This document shows positions 20,956-31,300 of a DNA stretch of 64,000 nucleotides, one piece after another. The position numbers and the translations under genes are program-made. This DNA is from Eutreptiella sp. 'Long Island Sound 2002' (taxonomy: Eukaryota; Euglenozoa; Euglenophyceae; Eutreptiales; Eutreptiaceae): positions 186,210,495 to 186,274,494 of the forward strand of contig OZ038379.1 of NCBI GenBank assembly GCA_964036045.1. The letters are read 5' to 3'. Below the pieces are notes generated by a model. It searched no databases. It was given only the letters and a program-made list of their open reading frames with translations, and was not told where the DNA came from. Within the stretch, counting starts at the first letter, position 1; each line of letters starts with the position of its first letter.

Positions 20956-21560
20956 AAACAGAAAAGGGTGGTTGTTTACACTTTTAGCTGAGTACTTTGC
21001 ATATTTTCTACAAAGGGTGCCCACTGTGGCTGCAAAGTTACCAACAACTTGGATAAAAGTCGCATTTTTGGAACTTACAGGCTTTCCTAATGTCTACATC
21101 ATTGATCCTGAAGAACACCACCTCTGCTCCTTGGGAACGATTCTGCTTCCGAACAAAAGCGGCCCTCAGGAACCAAAACAAAAAGACTTATTCCCAATTT
21201 TTGATTACTTATGTGTACTTTTTCGTACACGGTGCCCATCGTGCATGCAAGATTGCCAACAAGGCAGATCAAAGTTGCATTTTTGTTAGCTTTGGAGGTT
21301 CAACTAGAGGTTTCCTCCAAAAAATTTTCAGTGAACCAAGTCGTTTGTTTGAATCACTGATCTTGGGAAGAACCACTATTGCTCTTGAAGAGCAATTTTG
21401 CTCCGGAGGAGCACCGTCCGTGTCTTTCGGGGAGCTAAAACAAACCTAAGTGCTTTTCACTTTGTGCTTGTTGTTTCGCATCATTTCAACATCCGCTCCG
21501 CATCATTCTTGGAACATTACCAACAACCCAAAAGTTGCATTGCGCTTTAGAAAGTCTACT
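20945..21560. repeat. Diverged threefold repeat, about 220-260 bp unit
   Basis: Three units share ordered anchors. GAGCCAAAACAGAAAAG (20949), GAACCAAAACAAAAAG (21170) and GAGCTAAAACAAACC (21432) begin each unit. TTACCAACAA..AAAAGTCGCATTTTT (21036), TTGCCAACAA..CAAAGTTGCATTTTT (21251) and TTACCAACAA..AAAAGTTGCATTGCG (21513) lie in the middle. The first two units also share a later block with a CTTGGGAA.GA segment and a CTCC(G/T)GAGGAGC-like palindrome. The minisatellite at 20700-20955 appears to be an expansion of that palindromic block. Confidence 0.65.
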
Positions 21561-22889
21561 GGACATTTGTTTCCTTTGCTTCAATGTTTGCTTTGTGACC
21601 AACGCCAATTAACAAAATACTTCGTCTCAAAAGGGTGAATTTGAAGCTCTTATAGCCATGCAACTTGGGTGTAATTTTGTTTTGCAAACAACATCATGGG
21701 CCTCTACTTTGAAACCGCAATGAAAACTATGTTTTTGCTTTGATTGGGCATTTTTAGTCTTTAACCTCTTGTGCTATCTTTTTCAATCAACCTTTTTTCC
21801 TAATGCCTTAGCCAAAGAACCATGCAGCAAGCACTTAAACCTAAGTACATGTGTATAACAATTGACATTTTGTATTGGCACCAATCACATAGCAATCAAC
21901 ACCACCTTTTCTACCATCAATTCCATTGGTTGCGGGAGAAACCACAAATTGCACTTCATCTGCCTTACTTTAGAAGATTCGCATTCATTGAACTTTCGGA
22001 CCCCACCAGAATACAATTGTTCCATACAGCATCATTGCCCGTTGTGTTGCATCAGCCTTTGGATGAAAATGATGCATCAAGCAGTACGCAAAATGCACAA
22101 AAAATCCTATCCCGAAATTCACAAAGTAAATAATCAACCAAAAATGAATACTAATTCGTAGTCCAATTGGCGCATCAATAATTCAAGTAACACATCAAAT
22201 TGCAATGGAGCCTTACGGTCCAAAGATATGAAAATTGGTACCATACAGCATATGTATTGTACGGTATCGGCATGGTATCCATACCATACAGTGCTGCAAT
22301 ATCTTGTATGGTATGGCCCAACACTCTTGTATTCACTACTTTGTCCCACCACAAAAAAAAATTGGCTTTTTCACTCCAAACAAATATATCGCACAATGCC
22401 TTGGCTGTCAGTGCATCCGCAGAGTGGTCCGATACATGGTTGTTGTCAATTCTTGGCAGCTGATGAACAATTGCTATCATTTTAATGAACTACTAATCGT
22501 GGGAAATTAATGACTGGACACTGGACAAAGGGCTGGCCATGGTTTCTTTTTTTTTATGCTCCATAGGAAAGGCACTATACCTTGCATCTTGGTAGTACCT
22601 ATGTGGTACCCGTGACCAATGGTGTTCAGATGTGTAATGCAAAGGCATCAACCAATCAAAAATGACTGCAGTGGGTTCCCTGGGCGGCATTGGCGAGCAC
22701 TTCACTGTGCCATGTCCTGATGCAAAAGAATGATGGTTGCACGATTGGGCCAAATCAGCTTGCCATAATTGCGAAATTCTGCTGCCACCGTCACACTGCT
22801 TGCTAATTGCTCCATGTTTGCTGTTTTTAACAACCTTTAACCTAGCCTGGCAACTTGCCACAGAGGCCCAGCATGCCACGCATGCAATT
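21561..22889. other. Intergenic, one hairpin and weak ORFs
   Basis: A perfect 12-bp inverted repeat, CCATACCATACA (22279-22290) and TGTATGGTATGG (22305-22316), encloses a 14-nt loop. A minus-strand ORF (22480-22175, about 100 codons) with WSEKANFFLWWDKVVN and a second one (22897-22493) have protein-like composition but no domain I know; either could be an exon, and I do not call them. Nothing else is seen. Confidence 0.4.
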
Positions 22890-23285
22890 GAACTCAAATT
22901 CTACCCTCCACCACCTGCTTCGCCAGTGCACTAATCACAAGTTTGGCTATTTACTGGTTCGATTTGAGGCTGGCCGACTAAGCTCAGGGCACAACACTCT
23001 CAGCAGCCCATGGTTGATTGCTAGTTCTCTCATAGGGCTTACGAGAACATTGCGAGTTACTCAGGATTCTTGCCCTCAGTGGTGGTACTAGCAGCGTGTC
23101 CACCTCCATATCGGGACCATTGCTTGCTAATTACGGTCCCACTGCAATTCTGTCTTCCACCACCGCCGCCGCCAGTGCTCTGATCTGTTGATTGCCTTAA
23201 TCCCTTGACCCGGTCCAGTGAACTCAACGCACAACACTTGCAAATGCCCGCAATTGATCGCTGGTTCCCGCATTTGGTTCAGTCT
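22890..23285. repeat. Diverged direct repeat, copies about 245 bp apart
   Basis: The segment at about 22890-23035 and that at about 23138-23280 align along their length: AATTCTACCCTCCACCACC with AATTCTGTCTTCCACCACC, GCCAGTGCACTAATC with GCCAGTGCTCTGATC, and GGCACAACACTC with CGCACAACACTT. On the minus strand the translated copies also match (MREPAIN.GHLQVLC against MRELAIN.GLLRVLC, then SEHWRRRWWKTE against LVHWRSRWWRVE), but one copy contains stops. It is probably an ancient dispersed element rather than a gene. Confidence 0.6.
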
Positions 23286-23289
23286 GCAA

Positions 23290-24960
23290 AATGAATCTGC
23301 CTTGTTGGTTTTCACCCTCGCCAATGGTTTTAACCTCTGAAAATAATGAAATCAACAAGCACACGGCGGAAATCGCGCACGGTCAGAAACCATTCAGCAC
23401 CTCAATGTCCACGTCCCACGAAGCAAATGCTTTCTCACCCCACTGGGGGACTCCTCACAAGTGCAAACGCATCAACCCCCCGAAGTGGGGGAAATTTTTT
23501 CACTCACGAGGGCCCCCTGCAGCAAGCTCAGATGCAAAAAGTGCAACACAATTGCAAAAGCTGCCAAGTAATTTCCAGAAACACTGTCTGTGGCTACAAT
23601 GCCCAAGAGGGAATACGCTTGTTGACATCACCATTGATCATTGCAAGCAAATACCCAATCTGTGAATCATAAGAGACGTCCACAGTCACATTCTTTGCAA
23701 TATGTTTGCGGGCTCCAGGCTGTCTTGGTTCAGTCGGGTTTGTTCTTGGCAGGAGTAACAGCGGTGGTTGATTGGGCAAGTGATTCTGGTGTTGCAGGCA
23801 ATGTTATTCTTGGTGATGTTTTCGCAAAGAAAGGACACGGTTTGAGGTAATGGACACACAGTGTACACAATTTGTCGTCCGTCGAAAGGTGAGGGTGTCG
23901 TTCTGCAAGTAGCGCTTGCTGAGATCCACCAAGGTCTGTGCTGTCATTTCTGACCCCTGGCTCAAACAAGCAGCACACTTTGCCACCAGAACTCAGTGCG
24001 GATCTGTTAACAAACAAAACAAATGCATGGGGGGCCAGACCACTGTGACACTGAAGTATGTCAGCTGAAGAATTCCCACCCATAAAATGCCTTTTTCTGG
24101 TGTTCAATCCTGCAACCCACTGAACAACAAATCGGGGTGAATCGTTGTGGGGGGGGGGGGGGGGTTGACACATGGCTGAAGAGAAATTGAGTATGGAGAA
24201 ATAGAAGATTGTAGAGGAAGAGCAGATGTGTATGATGCAACGAATTCAACTAATTGGTCCAAAATTCTGTGAACTTCAGCACTCTGCACTGCCATTTAAG
24301 TCTTTATTGGAAACTCTCAGTGAGTGCGCATCTCCACCAGACATTCACCATCCAACTGCCATGCTCCTGTGATGCGGTGCTCAGGGCACAAATACACGTG
24401 AGGTTTGGGGGAAACCATTCCTATCCACCCACCCACACCACATTCAGTCCAGAGTTTTTTGTTGATTGTTGGCTTGTGAAGTCACATGAAGTGCACACCG
24501 TAGTAGTGGTATCTGCTGACGCCTCCGGTTTCGAGAAGGAATGCAGAAGTCCCGAACAGTGGGGGGGGGGGGGGGGGGGCTGTCAGCCGACTGTCAGCAA
24601 TTGCATGCGGTGGGGGCAAGATAGGCAAAAACTATCAGCTGCCAGAAAAGCACAAATCCCATTCAGGAGGGGTAGGGAATGCAAAAAACTCTCATCTGGG
24701 GGCAGTAGAAATGAAATTTGGCAGGTGGAGTTCAAGTCAAGGACAAACAAAAGCATAAGTGTATCATCATGGGGAAATGGCTGAGGCCAGGAGGAGGGGG
24801 GGGGGGGGGTCTGCTAACAGGTGAAGATCTGTGTGCAAGACTGAGCTGTCTTAAGCAGAAGCAGGGTTGGAACTGTGATCCCAGATCTCATGAATGGTCA
24901 ATGTGGTAACCAGACAGACGTCGTGGCTCATTAAAACCATACAATACAACAGGTTTTTTT
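23290..24960. other. Intergenic with long poly-G runs, no gene supported
   Basis: Pure G runs lie at about 24150-24163 (G14), 24561-24579 (about G19) and 24799-24809 (G11), all on the + strand. A minus-strand frame at 23986-23804 (KCAACLSQGSEM, then NCVHCVS) has two Cys-x2-Cys pairs and could be a small zinc-binding exon, but I see no supporting splice context. No other feature is supported. Confidence 0.4.
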
Positions 24961-24963
24961 CAT

Positions 24964-25777
24964 TTAATGGAGACCTGATCCCTTCGCAGCAGCCAACTTC
25001 ATGTCCTCAGGCTTGATGGTAGCGCGCTTTGCATGTGTAGCATACACAGTACACCCTGCAGAGCAAGAGCACGTGGTTTGATGCCAAAGCCAAACACATA
25101 AACATGAACAAAGCAGACAAACATGCGCACCAAATCGATTGGTTCCCAGAGCGTTGTTCAAGCTTCAAAGTAAAGCAAGCGAACCAAAGAGCACCATACT
25201 TTTAAACATGTCAGTCAAGAACGCCTCTGTGGCCTGCTACAATCAAGGGCGAGCATGAGGATGATGTTGCAGTCATTGAGTACATGAAGGGAACCCCCAC
25301 CCACCCACCCACCCACCACTTCAAGCTGATGGTGTTGCGCAGACCTCTGGTGGCTTTGGGATAAGGGACACCATGCGCCCTGTCGCTCACAGTTGCCATT
25401 GTCGTGTTGGTGTTTTTCGAGGCCCGGGCAGAGCTTGGGTAAAAGGGGGGCGGGGGGTCACTCACCTGCAACCAGCGCCTGACGCGCACATGATGGGTAC
25501 CGGTATGCAAACACAGACCACTAGAACACAAGATACATACTTTCTTGTGCTCTCGCACTGCAAAGAACTTGCACACGTCGTTGCCGCTGGCTCTGCTCCA
25601 CTTTTTGCCCTCAGCTCTTGCAAGTTTCTTGTAAGCTGGGCAAATAACACAAAGCAGTGGACAATCACCAATATCAACAAATGGATTTGACCACTGGTTA
25701 CGCAGTTGCCTTAGCCTCGCTTGCTCGCGTACTGAGTATCTTATGTGTAGGCCTTGTTTCTGTCCCATTTTCCACAT
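24964..25777 (-). CDS. Divergent histone H3-family protein (possible CenH3-like variant), four exons
   Basis: Minus-strand exons 25777-25702, 25635-25541, 25233-25200 and 25055-24964 join in phase into 98 residues. Introns of 66, 307 and 144 bp have GT-AG ends (GTAACC/TTTGCCCAG, GTATGT/ATTGTAGCAG, GTATGG/CTCTGCAG). Splicing creates the H3 landmarks: RLRQLPYKKLAR matches the H3 IRKLPFQRLVR block across the first junction. AVREHKKATEAFLTDMFK keeps the H3 helix-2 spacing across the second. The third gives VYATHAKRATIKPEDMKLA, matching CAIHAKRVTIMPKDIQLA, with exactly 19 residues after HAKR to the stop, as in H3. Loop 1 is about three residues longer than in canonical H3, a trait also seen in CENP-A proteins. 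The usual RRIRG end is replaced. It should form a nucleosomal H3-type fold; centromeric identity is inference. The start ATG (25777) gives a very short tail. An acceptor-like CAACCAG directly before it means the N-tail exon may lie upstream, beyond the 61-bp array. Confidence 0.6.
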
Positions 25778-25973
25778 CTGGTTGCAACACAGGAAGCTGT
25801 GGGAATTTGGGGTCAAAATTGTGGTCCCTTTCTGGTGTGGAAATCTTACCCCTCTATGGCATGAAAATTACCCCTGGCTGTTGCGGGGCAGATTCCCAAG
25901 ACCACAAACCAGTATTGAAATCGCATCATATCCAACCAGTTGTTCCCACAGCCCACCTCCTCCCTCAAAACCC
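25233..25973. repeat. Left copy of a near-perfect 2,346-bp-offset duplication
   Basis: From 25233 rightward the sequence matches 27579 onward with essentially no differences through the single-copy leader and on into the 61-bp array. The breakpoint falls at the first base of histone exon 3: the shared minus-strand sequence ends at the acceptor GTAGCAGG. Left of it the copies are unrelated. Confidence 0.95.
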
Positions 25974-26839
25974 CTTTTCAACTGCCCCCATGGCCTCAAA
26001 ACATATTTCACCCAATGCCAACACCTCAAACCCCCTTTTCAACTTCCCCCACGCCCTGAAAACACATTTCACCCAATGCCAACACCTCAAACCCCCTTTT
26101 CAACTGCCCCCATGCCCTCAAAACACATTTCACCCAGTGCCAACACCTCAAACCCCCTTTTCAACTGCCCCCATGCCCTCAAAACATATTTCACCCAGTG
26201 CCAACACCTCAAACCCCCTTTTCAACTGCCCTCATGCCCTCAAAACATATTTCACCCAGTGCCAACACCTCCAACCCCCTTTTCAACTGCCCCCATGCCC
26301 TCAAAACACATTTCACCCAGTGCCAACACCTCAAACCCCCTTTTCAACTGCCCCCATGCCCTAAAAACACATTTCACCCAATGCCAACACCTCAAACCCC
26401 CTTTTCAACTGCCCCCATGCCCTCAAAACGCATTTCACCCAATGGCAAGACCTCAAACCCCCTTTTCAACTGCCCCCATGCCCACAAAACACATTTCACC
26501 CAGTGCCAACACCTCAAACCCCCTTTTCAACTCACCCCATGCCCTCAAAACACATTTCACCCAGTGCCAACACCTCAAACCCCCTTTTCAACTGCCCCCA
26601 TGCCCTCAAAACACATTTCACCCAGTGCCAACACCTCAAACCCCCTTTTCAACTGCCCCCATGCCCTCAAAACACATTTCACCCAGTGCCAACACCTCAA
26701 ACCCCCTTTTCAACTGCCCCCATGCCCTCAAAACGCATTTCACCCAATGCCAACACCTCAAACCCCCTTTTCAACTGCCCCCATGCCTACAAAACACATT
26801 TCACCCAGTGCCAACACCTCAAACCTCCTTCTCAACTTG
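25974..26839. repeat. Short 61-bp satellite block (about 14 units)
   Basis: About fourteen copies of the same 61-bp unit as the main array, beginning CCTTTTCAACTGCCCCCATG and ending in a degenerate CCTCCTTCTCAACTTGTTGC. It lies immediately 5' of the histone-type gene, which reads away from it. Open + strand frames through the block are repeat artefacts. Confidence 0.95.
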
Positions 26840-27578
26840 TTGCATGCCGACAATATACGACTACGCCCGTGGCTTTGTATCATGCCATGGCTCGTTTAGA
26901 CATGGTCGTTGATGGCCGTCCAGGTTTCACTGCCCGGCAATTTCTATTGCTTTTTTTCGTAGGTTCGCGCTTCCAGTTCCTGTAGGGGCGTTTTCTGCTG
27001 TTTTTCCTTGACTACCCAAACTGGCATTCGTGGGCGCCGTCATGCCTTACAATCCCAGCACCCAGCGGTAGGGCGCTCGTTTGGATAGCAGGGATCAAAC
27101 CTAGCATGAGACTCTGCTTTCAGACCTTCTGGACATACACGATTGGGTACAATGGAGAATATGCACAAAGTGGAAAATGTACACAGGACAATGAAATGGG
27201 CAGAAGTTGCTTAGGGTATGCGTTGGGGCTGCAACTTTGGTGCTGAATTATCCTTCGAAACAGAGCAAGAAAAAGCGTGACGGCGTCCAGCAGTGGTTGA
27301 CGGCGTCCTGCAGACATTTCCAGCAGCTGGACGTACAACGCCGCGTGGCCTGGCGAACAGTGGTGCCACACCAGTCGCCGACTGGTGTGCTGCGTCTCGA
27401 TTGGGATGGAGGTGGTGGGCATGGGCATCAATCGGGCCTTGTCTAGAACAGGGGGTCTTGTTGTGCCAATACCGGCTCAGAAAAAGTGTATCTAAACGTG
27501 TCATAGCATTGGGGTCTATGGTGATGTGTAACCTGACCATGACCGGAATACCTAAGCTCTCGGGCATGGATGCATGTA
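26840..27578. other. Spacer between the two duplicated segments; degenerate tRNA-like fragment
   Basis: Single-copy DNA separating the short and long arrays. At 27060-27102, CCCAGCGGTAGGGCGCTCG followed by GGGATCAAACC resembles a tRNA A box and B box with the anticodon region deleted, so a degraded SINE or tRNA remnant is likely. A GACGGCGTCC(A/T)GCAG motif is repeated at about 27279 and 27300. Minus-strand ORFs at 27120-27567 overlap in different frames and show no known domain. Confidence 0.45.
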
Positions 27579-28318
27579 CCTGCTACAATCAAGGGCGAGC
27601 ATGAGGATGATGTTGCAGTCATTGAGTACATGAAGGGAACCCCCACCCACCCACCCACCCACCACTTCAAGCTGATGGTGTTGCGCAGACCTCTGGTGGC
27701 TTTGGGATAAGGGACACCATGCGCCCTGTCGCTCACAGTTGCCATTGTCGTGTTGGTGTTTTTCGAGGCCCGGGCAGAGCTTGGGTAAAAGGGGGGCGGG
27801 GGGTCACTCACCTGCAACCAGCGCCTGACGCGCACATGATGGGTACCGGTATGCAAACACAGACCACTAGAACACAAGATACATACTTTCTTGTGCTCTC
27901 GCACTGCAAAGAACTTGCACACGTCGTTGCCGCTGGCTCTGCTCCACTTTTTGCCCTCAGCTCTTGCAAGTTTCTTGTAAGCTGGGCAAATAACACAAAG
28001 CAGTGGACAATCACCAATATCAACAAATGGATTTGACCACTGGTTACGCAGTTGCCTTAGCCTCGCTTGCTCGCGTACTGAGTATCTTATGTGTAGGCCT
28101 TGTTTCTGTCCCATTTTCCACATCTGGTTGCAACACAGGAAGCTGTGGGAATTTGGGGTCAAAATTGTGGTCCCTTTCTGGTGTGGAAATCTTACCCCTC
28201 TATGGCATGAAAATTACCCCTGGCTGTTGCGGGGCAGATTCCCAAGACCACAAACCAGTATTGAAATCGCATCATATCCAACCAGTTGTTCCCACAGCCC
28301 ACCTCCTCCCTCAAAACC
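27579..28318 (-). pseudogene. 3'-truncated duplicate of the histone H3-family gene
   Basis: This is the second copy of the leader at 25233-25973. Exon 1 (28123-28048) and exon 2 (27981-27887) are present with the same splice sites, and all translated frames across the leader are identical to the left copy. At 27580 the acceptor GTAGCAG is retained but is followed by GTACATGCAT instead of exon 3. The half of helix 2 from ATEAFL on, loop 2 and the C-terminal helix are therefore missing. If transcribed it could make only a truncated histone fold. High identity means the duplication is recent, or that the two copies are kept alike by conversion, or that the region is misassembled. Confidence 0.7.
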
Positions 28319-31300
28319 CCTTTTCAACTGCCCCCATGGCCTCAAAACACATTTCACCCAATGCCAACACCTCAAACCCCCTTTTCAACTTCCCCCACGC
28401 CCTGAAAACACATTTCACCCAATGCCAACACCTCACACCCCCTTTTCAACTGCCCCCATGCCATCAAAACATATTTCACCCAGTGCAAACACCTCAAACC
28501 CCCTTTTCAACTCCCCTCATGCCCTCAAAACATATTTCACCCAGTGCCAACACCTCAAACCCCCTTTTCAACTGCCCCCATGCCCTCAAAACATATTTCA
28601 CCCAGTGCCAACACCTCCAACCCCCTTTTCAACTGCCCCCATGCCCTCAAAACATATTTCACCCAGTGCCAACACCTCAAACCCCCGTTTCAACTGCCCC
28701 CATGCCATCAAAACATATTTCACCCAATGCCAACACCTCCAACCCCCTTTTCAACTGCCCCCATGCCCTCAAAACATATTTCACACAGTGCCAACACCTC
28801 AAACCCCCTTTTCAACTGCCCCCATGCCCTCGAGACACATTTCACCCAATGCCAACACCTCAAACCCCCTTTTCAACTCACCCCATGCCCTCAAAACATA
28901 TTTCACACAATGCCAACACCTCAAACCCCCTTTTCAACTGCCCCCATGCCCTCAAAACACATTTCAGCCAATGCCAACACCTCAAACCCCCTTTTCAACT
29001 GCCCCCATGCCCTCAAAACATATTTCACCCAATGCCAACACCTCAAACCCCCTTTTCAACTGCCCCCATGCCCTCAAAACATATTTCACACAGTGCCAAC
29101 ACCTCAAACCCCCTTTTCAACTGCCCCCATGCCCTCGAGACATATTTCACCCAGTGCCAACACCTCAAACCCCCTTTTCAACTGCCCCCATGCCCTGAAA
29201 ACACATTTCACCCAGTGCCAACACCTCAAACCCCCTTTTCAACTGCCCCCATGGCCTCAAAACATATTTCACCCAATGCCAACACCTCACACCCCCTTTT
29301 CAACTGCCCCCATGCCCTCAAAACATATTTCACCCAATGCCAACACCTCAAACCCCCTTTTCAACTGCCCCCATGGCCTCAAAACATATTTCACCCAATG
29401 CCAACACCTCACACCCCCTTTTCAACTGCCCCCATGCCCTCAAAACATATTTCACACAGTGCCAACACCTCAAACCCCCTTTTCAACTCCCCTCGTGCCC
29501 TCAAAACATATTTCACCCAATGCCAACACCTCAAACCCCCTTTTCAACTGCCCCCATGCCATCCAAACATATTTCACCCAGTACCAACACCTCCAACCCC
29601 CTTTTCAACTGCCCCCATGCCCTCAAAACATATTTCACACAGTGCCAACACCTCAAACCCCCTTTTCAACTGCCCCCATGCCCTCAAAACACATTTCACC
29701 CAATGCCGACACCTCCAACCCCCTTTTCAACTGCCCCCATGCCCTCAAAACATATTTCACCCAATGCCAACACCTCAAACCCCCTTTTCAACTGCCCCCA
29801 TGCCCTCAAAACATATTTCACCCAGTGCCAACACCTCAAACCCCCGTTTCAACTGCCCCCATGCCCTCAAAACACATTTCACCCAATGCCAACACCTCAA
29901 ACCCCCTTTTCAACTCACCCCATGCCCTCCAAAAATATTTCACCCAATGCCAACACCTCAAACCCCCTTTTCAACTGCCCCCATGCCCTCAAAACTTATT
30001 TCACCCAGTGCCAACACCTCCAACCCCCTTTTCAACTGCCCCCATGCCCTCAAAACATATTTCACCCAATGCCAACACCTCAAACCCCCTTTTCAACTGC
30101 CCCCATGCCCTCAAAACATATTTCACACAGTGCCAACACCTCAAACCCCCTTTTCAACTGCCCCCGTGCCCTCGAGACATATTTCACCAAGTGCCAACAC
30201 CTCAAACCCCCGTTTCAATTGCCCCCATGCCCTCAAAACACATTTCACCCAATGCCAACACCTCAAACCCCCTTTTCAACTCAACCCATGCCCTCCAAAC
30301 ATATTTCACCCAGTGCAAACACCTCAAACCCCCGTTTCAACTGCCCCCATGCCCTCAAAACATATTTCACACAGTGCCAACACCTCCAACCCCCTTTTCA
30401 ACTGCCCCCATGCCCTCAAAACATATTTCACCCAAAGCCAACACCTCAAACCCCCTTTTCAACTGCCCCCATGCCCTCAAAACATATTTCACACAGTGCC
30501 AACACCTCAAACCCCCTTTTCAACTGCCCCCATGCCCTTGAGACATATTTCACCAAGTGCCAACACCTCAAACCCCCTTTTCAACTGCCCCCATGCCCTC
30601 AAAACACATTTCACCCAATGCCAACACCTCAAACCCTGTTTTCAACTCAACCCATGCCCTCCAAACATATTTCACCCAGTGCAAACACCTCAAACCCCCG
30701 TTTCAACTGCCCCCATGCCCTCAAAACATATTTCACCCAGTGCCAACACCTCAAACCCCCTTTTCCACTGCCCCCATGCCCTCAAAGCACATTTCACCCA
30801 GTGCCAACACCTCAAACCCCCGTTTCAACTGCCCCCATGCCCTCAAAACATATTTCGGCCAGTGCCAACACCTCAAACCCCCTTTTCAACTGCCCCCATG
30901 CCCTCAAAACACATCTCACACAATGCCAACACCTCAAACCCCCGTTTCAACTGCCCCCATGCCCTGAAAACACATTTCACCCACTAGTGCCAACACCTCA
31001 AACCCCCTTTTCAACTGCCCCCATGCCCTCAAAACATATTTCACCCAGTGCCAACACCTCAAACCCCCTTTTCAACTGCCCCCATGCCCTCAAAACATAT
31101 TTCACCCAGTGCCAACACCTCAAACCCCCTTTTCAACTGCCCCCATGCCCTCAAAACATATTTCGGCCAGTGCCAACACCTCAAACCCCCTTTTCAACTG
31201 CCCCCATGCCCTCAAAACACGTTTCACACAATGCCAACACCTCAAACCCCCGTTTCAACTAGCCCCATGCCCTGAAAACACATTTCACCCACTAGTGCCA

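Noticed and set aside
25462-25540. A 20-nt intron (GTATGT...TTCTAG) or a small exon ending at the donor CAG/GTGAGT in the histone-type gene
   Set aside because: These alternatives break the H3 spacing or the frame. Splicing directly from 25541 to 25233 gives exact H3 helix-2 length. They remain possible as alternative splicing.
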